Position numbers and translations under genes: made by a program. DNA of 36,991 bases from Oscillospiraceae bacterium (GTDB lineage: Bacteria > Bacillota > Clostridia > Oscillospirales > Oscillospiraceae). The stretch lies in NCBI GenBank assembly GCA_017458085.1, contig JAFTGE010000032.1, positions 1 through 36,991 on the forward strand, given 5' to 3'. Under the pieces are notes generated by a model. The model had not been told where the DNA came from, did not search any database, and worked only from the letters and a program-made list of their open reading frames with translations. Of the stretch, positions 1 through 6,024 are shown piece after piece (within the stretch, counting starts at the first letter, position 1; each line of letters begins with the position of its first letter).

Positions 1-602
1 GGGAGAGGACAAAGGACCCTGCCGCGGCGCTGCTGATCCAGATTTTCGCGGGCTTCTGCCTGTGCCTGGTCATCGCGGTCAACGCCAACCGCATGAATTT
101 CCTGCTGTTGCCGCTGGTGCTGTGCGCCGCGCTGGGGGCGGATGCGCTCTGCTCCCTGGCCGGGCGGCACGCCGCGAAGCTGGCCGCGGGCCTTGCGGCG
201 GTGTATCTGATCTTCTTCGGCTTCTTTGCCAAAAGCTATTTTACCGACTATGCCGACGCCCTGCGCGGGCAGTTCACCTGGGGCGTACAGGACGCGCTGG
301 AGACGGCGCTGGCGCATGAGGGCACGGTCTATTTCACCGACGCGGTGAGCTATTCAAAGCTCCTGCTGATTGCGGAGATTGACCCCTACACCTTCCACGA
401 GACCGTGGAATATGAGCGCTACCCGGCGGCCTATCTCAGTGCCCGGCGCATCGGCCGCTGGCGCTTCTGCCCGGACAAGCGCATGCCCTTCGACCCGGCG
501 GGGATCTATATTCTCTGGGGGTCCACCGATCCCGCGCCCTATGTCGGCGCGGGCTTCACCGCCGAGCGCCACGGCTGCTTTATCGTGCTGTGGCGGGAGT
601 AG
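1..602 (+). CDS. C-terminal part of a polytopic glycosyltransferase-like membrane protein (5' truncated by window edge)
   Basis: The reading frame is open from the window edge to the TAG at 600-602, so the start lies outside. About 200 residues remain. The first 75 or so contain hydrophobic segments around a 'NANRMNFLLLPLV' stretch; Asn/His-Arg-Met-Asn followed by a membrane helix is typical of GT39/ArnT-like and related lipid-linked-sugar glycosyltransferases of Clostridia. The rest is a soluble tail with 'YFTDAVSYSKLL' and a C-terminal 'GCFIVLWRE', as in the extracytoplasmic domain of such proteins. The catalytic N-terminal loops are not in the window, so substrate and exact family cannot be told. 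The frame is GC-rich like its neighbours, and the gene is followed by an AT-rich spacer. Confidence 0.6.
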   Translation, partial: ERTKDPAAALLIQIFAGFCLCLVIAVNANRMNFLLLPLVLCAALGADALCSLAGRHAAKLAAGLAAVYLIFFGFFAKSYFTDYADALRGQFTWGVQDALETALAHEGTVYFTDAVSYSKLLLIAEIDPYTFHETVEYERYPAAYLSARRIGRWRFCPDKRMPFDPAGIYILWGSTDPAPYVGAGFTAERHGCFIVLWRE

Positions 603-860
603 GGGGGAACAAAAAACGGTCAGCGCATGAAAAGCGCGGAAGGCTCCGTGATTTTCATCCGATGACCGGCAGAGAAGAAATGTTGGCCCAATTGAAAACA
701 AAGACCGCAGCAGGATTTTCGAGGATAAATCGTGTCAGGCAAAATGAAAAATGCAGGGAATACTTTGTGTATTTCCGAGGCTTTTCATGAAGCATGGCGC
801 GATTTAGACCGAAAAGCCACTGGGGGATTTGTTTGAAAATGGGCATAAAAGAGAAAAAAA
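603..860. other. AT-rich spacer without a supported gene
   Basis: This stretch is markedly more AT-rich than the flanking coding DNA. It holds a small hairpin around 751-773 (GGGAATAC / GTATTTCC). Both strands have short open frames (42 residues on plus from 661, about 75 on minus), but neither has a ribosome-binding site. It lies just downstream, on the minus strand, of the terminator of the small gene at 918-1076. It may be a repeat or a non-coding RNA; nothing firm can be said. Confidence 0.3.
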
Positions 861-924
861 GAAATGACCCTTGACCGCGGCGATTTTTTCCCGTTCGCCT
901 TCTACAGCAGTCAAGGGTCATTTC
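851..924 (-). terminator. Rho-independent terminator of the small minus-strand gene
   Basis: There is a perfect 15-bp inverted repeat, 861-875 with 910-924 (arms GAAATGACCCTTGAC and complement). On the minus strand it is followed by a T-rich run (seven Ts then CTCTTTT). The loop is 34 nt, longer than usual. The upstream arm on the minus strand contains the last codons and stop of the ORF at 918-1076. Confidence 0.75.
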
Positions 925-1076
925 ATTGAATTCTTAATATCTAACATCTTGGTTACCTCGCTTTCTTTCATTTCGGACGCTGTCCGGCCAACGGGACACT
1001 TTACTGAAAGCACGCTTTTGTTTTTTATAACTCCCGTATGTGGGATCGACACGGTGCTTGTTTTGTCCTCCTGCAT
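918..1076 (-). CDS. Candidate small protein, 52 residues, unrecognised
   Basis: The minus-strand ORF starts ATG CAG GAG GAC AAA (1076) and ends TGA (918-920), coding for 52 residues beginning MQEDKTSTVSIPHTG and ending KMLDIKNSMK. It is hydrophilic and rich in Lys, Ser, Thr and Val, with one Cys and no membrane segment. I do not recognise a family. Support comes from context: a good promoter (TTGCAA-17-TATTCT) about 90 nt upstream, and a strong terminator whose stem begins inside the last codons, giving a compact single-gene unit. Against it, the ATG lacks a well-placed ribosome-binding site; a GTG at codon 9 follows an AGGAGG but at 14 nt. Codon use is AT-rich, unlike neighbours, suggesting acquired DNA. 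Alternatively the transcript is a structured non-coding RNA. Confidence 0.4.
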   Translation of the reverse strand: MQEDKTSTVSIPHTGVIKNKSVLSVKCPVGRTASEMKESEVTKMLDIKNSMK

Positions 1077-1170
1077 ATTTTGGGCCTACAGCGTATCCCC
1101 CTTGAATGATCGTGCCGATTCACGATCGGGGATTTATGTGTACATCGGGTATCACCCCTTCTGTGATTAA

Positions 1171-1199
1171 AGAATATCAAAGATTTCCGCCTTTTGCAA
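1171..1199 (-). promoter_or_regulatory. Sigma-A-type promoter of the small minus-strand gene
   Basis: On the minus strand, -35 TTGCAA (1199-1194) and -10 TATTCT (1176-1171) are 17 bp apart, predicting a start near 1163. The leader of about 87 nt contains nested hairpins (ATCCCC/GGGGAT at 1095-1100 and 1128-1133 enclosing GATCGTG/CACGATC at 1108-1114 and 1121-1127). Confidence 0.55.
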
Positions 1200-1356
1200 G
1201 ATGGGATAACTCCCGAAAAATGGCAGCGCCATTTGGATAGTTTTAACAAAAAAGCGCGCCTTAACAAACTGTTAACACAGAAGATGTTGACAAAATAAAC
1301 AAAATGAGATATCTTTAAAAAGGTGTGTGCCAGTCACACCGGCGAAATTGTACAGG

Positions 1357-1390
1357 AAAAGCCCCAGACCGTGTGTCCGGGGCTTCTTTC
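1357..1390 (-). terminator. Terminator after the dCMP deaminase gene
   Basis: The stem is 1361-1369 with 1375-1383 (GCCCC core, one mismatch), followed on the minus strand by TTTTCC. It sits directly downstream of the stop at 1395. Confidence 0.75.
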
Positions 1391-1394
1391 TGCA

Positions 1395-1889
1395 TTATGT
1401 GTCCAGGCTGACGGAGAAGATGGAGTCGTCGTTTTCGATCCAGTCGCTGACGGGGATGGTGACAAACTCCGTTGGCGTCTTGCGGATGACCACCTGCTCG
1501 ATGCCGGCGTTGATGATCTGCCGCTTGCACATGGAACAGCTCATCGCGTCGGACAAAAGCGCGTTGGTCATTGCGTCGCGCCCGACCAGATAGATGGTGG
1601 CGCCGATCATATCCCGCCGGGCGGCGGAGATGATGGCGTTGGCCTCCGCGTGGACGGAGCGGCACAGCTCGTAGCGCTCGCCGGAGGGGATCTTCAGGAT
1701 CTGCCGGGTGCAGGTGCCGAGATCGCTGCAGTTTTTGCGGCCGCGGGGCGCGCCGTTGTAGCCGGTGGAGAGGATCTCGTCGTTGCGCACGATGATCGCG
1801 CCGTACTTCCTGCGCAGGCAGGTGGAGCGCTCCAGCACCGAGTCGGCGATGTCCAGATAATAATTCTGCTTGTTGGTTCTGCTGTCCAT
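1395..1889 (-). CDS. Deoxycytidylate (dCMP) deaminase, ComEB-type
   Basis: This is a zinc-dependent cytosolic deaminase of 164 residues converting dCMP to dUMP, feeding dTMP synthesis. The cytidine-deaminase signature is clear: 'SVHAEANAII' gives zinc ligand His80 and the catalytic proton-shuttle Glu82, and 'SCSMC' supplies Cys118 and Cys121. The usual Pro before the first Cys is Ser here. 'GYNGAPRG' near residue 44 matches the substrate loop of dCMP deaminases, and the length is typical. The ATG at 1889 is chosen because GGAGG lies 7 nt upstream; longer in-frame starts have no such site. It is a single gene with its own terminator, convergent with nothing and divergent from queH. Free-standing ComEB-like proteins are often annotated as competence proteins because of the B. 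subtilis locus, but the chemistry is nucleotide metabolism. Confidence 0.88.
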   Translation of the reverse strand: MDSRTNKQNYYLDIADSVLERSTCLRRKYGAIIVRNDEILSTGYNGAPRGRKNCSDLGTCTRQILKIPSGERYELCRSVHAEANAIISAARRDMIGATIYLVGRDAMTNALLSDAMSCSMCKRQIINAGIEQVVIRKTPTEFVTIPVSDWIENDDSIFSVSLDT

Positions 1890-1954
1890 ACCGCACCTCC
1901 GGGTTTCGTTTTGTTTTACTATACACTTTAACGGTGGATTTTTCAAGCCGTGTG

Positions 1955-1963
1955 TGTTATGAT
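1955..1963 (+). promoter_or_regulatory. Extended -10 promoter for queH
   Basis: TG-N-TATGAT ends only 6 nt before the ATG at 1970, so the transcript would begin at or next to the start codon. No -35 hexamer is evident, which fits an extended -10 promoter. It is shared across a short divergent spacer with the dCMP deaminase gene. Confidence 0.45.
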
Positions 1964-1969
1964 GCTCGT

Positions 1970-2605
1970 ATGAACAGAAGAAATTACCAAAAGGAGCTCG
2001 ACCGCATCATTCAAAAACGCGGTCGGCGCACACCGCGGGTGCTGCTGCATGTCTGCTGCGGCCCCTGCTCCAGCTCCGTGCTGGAATATTTGACGCAGTA
2101 TTTTGACGTCACCATCCTCTGGTACAATCCCAATATCTATCCCCAGGCGGAGTTTGAGCGCCGCTTTCAGACCCTGGTCAAGCTGGTGGAGGATATGGGC
2201 CTGGCCGACCGGGTCAGCATCCTGGCCGAGCCGTGGAAGAGCGAGGACTATTATGCCCGCGTCAAGGGCCTGGAGGCCGAGCCGGAGGGCGGCAAACGCT
2301 GCACCGAGTGCTTCCGCCTGCGCCTGCTGGAGACGGCGCGCCTGGCCAAGCACTACGGCTACGATTATTTCTGTACCAGTCTGACGCTCTCCCGCCACAA
2401 GGACGCCGACCGCATCAACACCATCGCCGAGGAGATCGGCCGCGCGATGGGGGTGCAGTGGCTGCCCTCGGACTTCAAGAAGCGCGACGGAGAAAACCGC
2501 TCCATCGAGCTGTGCCAGAAGTACAACGTTTACCGCCAGCTCTACTGCGGCTGTGAATTCTCGCTGCACAAGCGCGAGCAGGGCGCGGCGGAGAGCAAAG
2601 CGTAA
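1970..2605 (+). CDS. queH: Epoxyqueuosine reductase QueH
   Basis: It catalyses the last step of queuosine synthesis in tRNA, reducing epoxyqueuosine to queuosine; QueH (DUF208) is the non-cobalamin alternative to QueG. The protein has 211 residues. The diagnostic cysteines are present: 'HVCCGPCSSSVL' (Cys29, Cys30, Cys33), 'GKRCTECFRLRL' in the middle, and 'YCGCEFS' near the C terminus, which together hold the iron-sulfur cluster and catalytic metal site. The family usually has about 180-220 residues. The ATG at 1970 is chosen because the homologous region begins at 'RRNYQKELDRII'; a GTG at 1934 would add 12 unlikely residues. There is no clear ribosome-binding site and an extended -10 abuts the start, so translation may be leaderless. 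It is followed by a preQ1-type riboswitch and queT, the precursor transporter: a salvage pair. Confidence 0.92.
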   Translation: MNRRNYQKELDRIIQKRGRRTPRVLLHVCCGPCSSSVLEYLTQYFDVTILWYNPNIYPQAEFERRFQTLVKLVEDMGLADRVSILAEPWKSEDYYARVKGLEAEPEGGKRCTECFRLRLLETARLAKHYGYDYFCTSLTLSRHKDADRINTIAEEIGRAMGVQWLPSDFKKRDGENRSIELCQKYNVYRQLYCGCEFSLHKREQGAAESKA

Positions 2606-2614
2606 AGGAAATAC

Positions 2615-2666
2615 CAGCAGGTTTCCACACCCTGCTGCGCCGGATGGGGCGAAGTAAAAAATGGGA
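2615..2666 (+). ncRNA. preQ1 riboswitch-like pseudoknot (class I-like, with inserted hairpin)
   Basis: Stem P1 is CAGCAGG (2615-2621) with CCTGCTG (2631-2637), closing the loop TTTCCACAC, as in preQ1-I aptamers (GGTT...ACACCC). After a small inserted hairpin (CGCC 2638-2641 / GGCG 2648-2651) comes an A-rich segment (2656-2661) and TGGGA (2662-2666), which can pair with TTCCA (2623-2627) in the loop. That gives the H-type pseudoknot expected for preQ1 binding. Position before queT is the classic context. The inserted hairpin is not part of the minimal class I consensus, so the class is uncertain. Confidence 0.72.
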
Positions 2667-2703
2667 CGGGGCCGCCCCCGCCTGTTCTTTCTGCGGTTTT
2701 GCG

Positions 2704-2732
2704 CCTCCATTTGGAAAAATAAAAAATGGAGG
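2704..2732 (+). promoter_or_regulatory. Hairpin sequestering the queT ribosome-binding site
   Basis: A perfect 9-bp stem, CCTCCATTT (2704-2712) with AAATGGAGG (2724-2732), buries the GGAGG that serves the ATG at 2741. It is likely the translational expression platform of the upstream riboswitch; how the two communicate is not evident. Confidence 0.6.
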
Positions 2733-2740
2733 TACTCAAC

Positions 2741-3277
2741 ATGAACCGCAAGTCCAACGCCACCCTTCGTATCGCCGTCAACGCCGTCATCGCGGCCGTC
2801 TATGCGGCGCTCACTGTCGCCCTTGCGCCCATCAGTTACGGCGCGGTGCAGTTTCGTGTCAGCGAGGTGCTGACGATCCTGCCCTTTTTTATGCCGAGCT
2901 CGGTGCCGGGTATCCTGGCGGGCTGCGTGCTGGCCAATCTCTATACCGGCAGCGTGTTTGACATCGTCTTCGGTTCGCTGGCGACGCTGCTGGCCGGACT
3001 GCTGACCGCCCGCTTCGGGAAAAGAGGCGGCAGCGTCAAAAACCGGCTGCTCGGCTGCCTGATGCCGGTGGTGTTCAACGCCGTCATCGTCGGCGCGGTG
3101 CTCACCTGGGGCTATCAGATCCAGGCATTTACCAGCCCCGTCAGCTCTTATGCCTTCAATGCCCTGACCGTGGGTCTGGGCGAGGCGGGCGTGCTGTACC
3201 TCATCGGCTATCCGCTGATGAGCCGCCTGCCCAAGGTCAGGTTCTTCCGTGAATTCACCGAAAAGGTCAACCGTTGA
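2741..3277 (+). CDS. queT: QueT-family ECF transporter S-component (queuosine precursor uptake)
   Basis: This is the substrate-binding membrane subunit of an energy-coupling-factor importer for a queuosine precursor such as preQ1. It has 178 residues and five or six hydrophobic segments. Features are an N-terminal 'AVNAVIAAVYAALTVALAPISYGAVQFRVSE', a 'GILAGCVLANLYTG' helix, and a short cytoplasmic C-terminal tail; this N-terminal pattern is characteristic of QueT. The ATG at 2741 lies 8 nt after GGAGG; an ATG at 2726 would use no such site and is rejected. The gene lies downstream of queH and a preQ1-type riboswitch, and the shared ECF EcfA/A'/T module must be encoded elsewhere. galU follows after 38 bp and may be co-transcribed. 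Confidence 0.88.
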   Translation: MNRKSNATLRIAVNAVIAAVYAALTVALAPISYGAVQFRVSEVLTILPFFMPSSVPGILAGCVLANLYTGSVFDIVFGSLATLLAGLLTARFGKRGGSVKNRLLGCLMPVVFNAVIVGAVLTWGYQIQAFTSPVSSYAFNALTVGLGEAGVLYLIGYPLMSRLPKVRFFREFTEKVNR

Positions 3278-3315
3278 TTATGCCCCGCCTCGCGCGGGGT
3301 GAAAGGAGAGTTTCC

Positions 3316-4197
3316 ATGAAAGTCCGGAAAGCGATCATCCCTGCGGCGGGTCTCGGCACCCGCCTGCTGCCCAATACCAAGAGCATCCCCAAGGAGATGC
3401 TGCCCCTGGTGGACAAGCCCGTTTTGCAGTACATTGTCGAGGAGGCTGTGGCCGCCGGGGTGGAGGAGATCCTCATCATCACCAACCGCGGCAAATCCCC
3501 CATTGAGGACTATTTTGACTATGCCCCCGATCTGGAAGCGCGGCTGATGGCCGACGGCAAGATCAAGGAGGCCAAAACCGTGCGCTCCGTGGCGGACATG
3601 GCGGATGTGTACTTTGTCCGGCAGAAGGAGACCAAGGGCCTGGGCCATGCCATCTGGCGCGCCAAGAGCTTTGTCGGCAACGAGCCCTTCGGCATCCTCC
3701 TGGGCGACGATATCATGCTCAGCGAGACCCCGGTGCTCAAGCAGCTGGTCAACGCCGCCGAGGAAAATTCCTGCAGCGCCATCGCCGTGCGCGAGTTCCC
3801 CGGTGAGGAGATCTGCAAATACTCCTCCGTCAAGCTGGAGGAGCGGCTGTCCGAGCGTGTGTATCGCCTGAGCGATATGAACGAGAAGCCCTCCCTCTAC
3901 GAGAAGCTCTCCAACTACGCCATCATGGGCCGCTATGTGCTGACCCCCGCCATCTTTGAGATTCTGGAGAATACCTCGCCCGGACGCAACAACGAGATCC
4001 AGCTGACCGACGGCATGCGCACGCTCTGCCGCCGCGAGCCGATGGTCGCCGTGGACTTTGAGGGCAAGCGCTATGATACCGGCAACCTCAAGGGCTATCT
4101 GGAGTCGATCATCGACTTTGCCCTGAAAAATGACGAGGCCGGCGCCTGGCTGCGTCAGTTCATCCTCGACAAGGCCGAGCAGCTGAAGCAGGGGTAA
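3316..4197 (+). CDS. galU: UTP--glucose-1-phosphate uridylyltransferase
   Basis: It makes UDP-glucose from UTP and glucose-1-phosphate for cell-envelope glycans and lipids. It has 293 residues, standard for the bacterial enzyme. The nucleotide-binding motif 'AAGLGTRLLPNTKSIPKEMLPLVDKP' lies at residues 10-35. 'KGLGHAIWRAKSFVGNEPFGILLGDD' contains the metal/sugar-nucleotide aspartates, and 'NNEIQLTDGM' and 'GKRYDTGNLKGYL' complete the pattern. The ATG at 3316 follows AAAGGAG at good spacing; a 14-codon longer form starting at 3274 overlaps queT and lacks a ribosome-binding site. A short hairpin (CCCCGC/GCGGGG, 3282-3298) sits just before it. The neighbouring queT and thiT genes do not suggest a dedicated sugar pathway. 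Confidence 0.95.
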   Translation: MKVRKAIIPAAGLGTRLLPNTKSIPKEMLPLVDKPVLQYIVEEAVAAGVEEILIITNRGKSPIEDYFDYAPDLEARLMADGKIKEAKTVRSVADMADVYFVRQKETKGLGHAIWRAKSFVGNEPFGILLGDDIMLSETPVLKQLVNAAEENSCSAIAVREFPGEEICKYSSVKLEERLSERVYRLSDMNEKPSLYEKLSNYAIMGRYVLTPAIFEILENTSPGRNNEIQLTDGMRTLCRREPMVAVDFEGKRYDTGNLKGYLESIIDFALKNDEAGAWLRQFILDKAEQLKQG

Positions 4198-4207
4198 TTG
4201 CAAGCGC

Positions 4208-4236
4208 TTGACAAAGTCCGCGGTCGGTGATAGACT
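4208..4236 (+). promoter_or_regulatory. Promoter of the TPP riboswitch-thiT unit
   Basis: TTGACA (4208-4213), a 17-bp spacer and TAGACT (4231-4236) form a strong promoter. The predicted start, near 4243, is just before the riboswitch aptamer. Confidence 0.75.
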
Positions 4237-4249
4237 TTTCTTACAATTT

Positions 4250-4345
4250 GTGGGGGTGCTGGGTATTCCCGGCTGAGACGGCGTAAGCGAGCGCTGAAAC
4301 CCTGGAACCTGATCCGGGTAATGCCGGCGTAGGAAACGGTGACGT
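4250..4345 (+). ncRNA. TPP (thi-box) riboswitch
   Basis: The aptamer is plain: a GGGGGTGCT 5' arm, the conserved CTGAGA (4272-4277), the ACCTGATCCGGGTAATGCC core (4308-4326), and GCGTAGGAA closing the sensor. It lies directly upstream of thiT and of an intrinsic terminator, so it is expected to shut off thiamine uptake when thiamine pyrophosphate is plentiful. Confidence 0.95.
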
Positions 4346-4352
4346 CATCCAA

Positions 4353-4388
4353 GCGTCGGATCAGCCTGTGTTGATCCGACGCTTTTTG
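4353..4388 (+). terminator. Riboswitch expression-platform terminator
   Basis: A perfect 11-bp stem, GCGTCGGATCA (4353-4363) with TGATCCGACGC (4372-4382), is followed by TTTTT. It sits between the TPP aptamer and the thiT ribosome-binding site, indicating transcriptional control. Confidence 0.88.
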
Positions 4389-4426
4389 CGCATCGCTTCC
4401 CAAATAAAAAAGGGAGGAAAACACAT

Positions 4427-4984
4427 ATGAAACAATCCAAGCTCACCCTTCGCTGCCTGACCGAGGGCGCCATCTTTGTGGCCCTGGCCCAGGTGCTCAG
4501 CTACCTGAAGCTTTTTGAGCTGCCCCAGGGCGGTTCGATCACGGTGGCCATGCTGCCCATCTTTATCTACTGCGCCCGCTGGGGCTTCGGGCCCGGCCTG
4601 CTGGCCAGCTTTGTTTACGGCGTGCTGCAGCTGCTGCTGGACGGCGCTTACGCCTGGGGCTGGCAGTCCATGCTGGGCGACTACATCGTGGCCTTCACCG
4701 TGCTCGGCTTTGCCGGCCTGTTTCATAAGCAGCGCGCCGGCTTCTTCACCGGCACGGTCGTCGGCTCCCTGGCCCGCTTTTTGGTCCACTATCTCGTGGG
4801 CGTCTGGGTCTGGGGCGAGTATATGCCCGAGAGCTTTTTCGGCATGACCATGACCACCCCCTGGTTCTACTCCTTCCTCTATAACGGCAGCTACATGCTC
4901 ATCGACATGGTTCTCTGCCTGCTGGTGGGCTGGCTCCTCTGGAAGCCCATGGGCAAATATCTGCGGGGCGAGGATCTTGCTTGA
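4427..4984 (+). CDS. thiT: Energy-coupled thiamine transporter ThiT
   Basis: This is the S-component of an ECF importer that binds thiamine; it works with a shared EcfAA'T module not encoded here. It has 185 residues and about six membrane helices. The thiamine-site region 'GAYAWGWQSMLGDYIVAF' and the N-terminal 'EGAIFVALAQVLSYLKLFELPQGGSI' are characteristic of ThiT (YuaJ). GGGAGG precedes the ATG at 4427. Control by the TPP riboswitch and terminator immediately upstream confirms the assignment. The stop TGA is embedded in TTGACA, close to the rpmH promoter. Confidence 0.95.
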   Translation: MKQSKLTLRCLTEGAIFVALAQVLSYLKLFELPQGGSITVAMLPIFIYCARWGFGPGLLASFVYGVLQLLLDGAYAWGWQSMLGDYIVAFTVLGFAGLFHKQRAGFFTGTVVGSLARFLVHYLVGVWVWGEYMPESFFGMTMTTPWFYSFLYNGSYMLIDMVLCLLVGWLLWKPMGKYLRGEDLA

Positions 4985-5002
4985 CATAACGAAACATTTT
5001 TG

Positions 5003-5032
5003 TTGACAAAATGCAATCTTCCCGGTTATAAT
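5003..5032 (+). promoter_or_regulatory. Consensus promoter for the rpmH operon
   Basis: TTGACA (5003-5008), an 18-bp spacer and TATAAT (5027-5032) are perfect hexamers, as expected for a ribosomal protein gene. The start would fall near 5039, right at a terminator-like hairpin. Confidence 0.85.
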
Positions 5033-5036
5033 AAGC

Positions 5037-5069
5037 ACTCGGCGGCCCCTGCCGCCGGGTGTTTTTTTA
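5037..5069 (+). terminator. Terminator-like hairpin at the promoter's start site
   Basis: GGCGGC (5041-5046) pairs with GCCGCC (5051-5056), extendable outward by CAC/GTG, and is followed by seven Ts (5062-5068). It can end the thiT transcript, but it also lies within the first 30 nt made from the promoter at 5003-5032. Confidence 0.6.
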
Positions 5070-5136
5070 TCAACTACTTCGCCCCGCTTCGGCCCGGCGA
5101 TGTTGAGTATTGCCAGAACAGAAAGGAGTGTACCGC

Positions 5137-5271
5137 ATGTTCCGTACCTACCAGCCCAAGAAGCTCCAGCGCAAGAAAGAGCACGGCTTCCGCAAGAGAA
5201 TGAAGACCGCCAACGGCCGCAAGGTTCTCGCCCGCCGCAGAGCGAAAGGCAGAGCGAAGCTCAGCTACTGA
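5137..5271 (+). CDS. rpmH: 50S ribosomal protein L34
   Basis: It encodes 44 residues beginning [18 protein letters not shown] and ending in an Arg/Lys-rich tail with 'RAKLSY', the standard L34 pattern and length. It binds 23S rRNA in the large subunit. GAAAGGAG precedes the ATG at 5137. It heads the rpmH-rnpA-yidD-yidC-jag operon. A 140-nt spacer with two hairpins (5309-5326 and 5331-5371) separates it from rnpA. Confidence 0.97.
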   Translation: MFRTYQPKKLQRKKEHGFRKRMKTANGRKVLARRRAKGRAKLSY

Positions 5272-5411
5272 AGTCGTACCGTGAACGGGCTCAAGCAATT
5301 GCATACAGGGACGGCCTGATCCGTCCTACAGGGCAGCTCCGAACCGCGAAGCGCGGCGTTTGGGGATGCCCTTTAGGTATTTGCTGACACTTTACCGGGA
5401 GCGTACAAGCT

Positions 5412-5759
5412 GTGAACGCTAGAATCACCTTAAAAAAGAACAGTGACTTTCGCCGCCTTTATGCCAAGGGAAAAAGCGCGGTCACGCCCTATATGGTCGT
5501 CTACTGCCGCCGCAACCGCGGCGGGGTCAACCGCCTGGGCTATACCGTGTCCACCCGCCTCGGCCACGCCGTGGTGCGCAACCGCGTCCGCCGCCGCCTG
5601 CGGGAGATCTATCGCCTCAACGCCGACAGGCTCCGCTCCGGCTACGACATTGTGATCGTGGCGCGTACCCGCTGTGTCGGCGCCGACTATCGGAGGATGG
5701 AGGCGTCCTTTCTCAGGGCCTGTGAAAAGCTCGCCCTTATGAAGGAGGCGGACGAATGA
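5412..5759 (+). CDS. rnpA: Ribonuclease P protein component
   Basis: This is the basic protein cofactor (115 residues) of the RNase P ribozyme that matures the 5' ends of tRNAs. The RNR signature '[13 protein letters not shown]' near residue 57 and the aromatic N-terminal '[12 protein letters not shown]' are typical. It starts with GTG at 5412; the site upstream (CGGGAG) is about 11 nt away, so initiation may be weak. Its end overlaps the yidD start (ATGA type), implying translational coupling. The order rpmH-rnpA-yidD-yidC-jag is conserved in Firmicutes. Confidence 0.95.
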   Translation: MNARITLKKNSDFRRLYAKGKSAVTPYMVVYCRRNRGGVNRLGYTVSTRLGHAVVRNRVRRRLREIYRLNADRLRSGYDIVIVARTRCVGADYRRMEASFLRACEKLALMKEADE

Positions 5760-5974
5760 AGTACGTTCTGCTGGCTCTGATCCGCTTTTACCGGCGGTAT
5801 ATCTCGCCCCGCCGTCAGCCCTGCTGCCGCTTTATGCCCACCTGTTCCCAGTACGCCCTGGAGGCCATCGAAAAATACGGCGCCCTGAAGGGCGGCTGGA
5901 TGGCCCTCCGGAGGATCTGCTGCTGCCACCCGTTTTACCACGGCAAGCGCGGCATCTATGATCCCGTGCCCTGA
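5756..5974 (+). CDS. yidD: Membrane protein insertion efficiency factor YidD
   Basis: It encodes a small 72-residue membrane-associated protein thought to help YidC-dependent insertion. The family hallmark '[32 protein letters not shown]' and the Cys-rich 'RRICCCHPF' are present, and the length is normal. It overlaps rnpA by 4 nt and precedes yidC by 50 nt. Confidence 0.95.
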   Translation: MKYVLLALIRFYRRYISPRRQPCCRFMPTCSQYALEAIEKYGALKGGWMALRRICCCHPFYHGKRGIYDPVP

Positions 5975-6024
5975 AAAGGGCAGTCCCCAGTCCATTTATC
6001 CTATATAGAAGTAAGGAGAACGCT

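Noticed and set aside
655..921. An open frame of 88 codons on the minus strand (and 42 codons on plus from 661) in the AT-rich spacer
   Set aside because: No ribosome-binding site, and the minus-strand frame runs through the terminator of the small gene at 918-1076; composition is not gene-like.
918..1164. Known riboswitch, 6S RNA, tmRNA or SRP RNA in the leader of the small gene
   Set aside because: I looked for their conserved sequence signatures and saw none; the structure remains unassigned.
1018..1267. The 80-codon minus-strand frame overlapping the small gene in another frame
   Set aside because: It runs across the promoter at 1171-1199 and has no ribosome-binding site; the 52-codon frame fits the promoter and terminator better.
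4981..4986. A second TTGACA overlapping the thiT stop codon
   Set aside because: No -10 hexamer at 16-18 bp; the TTGACA at 5003 has a perfect partner.
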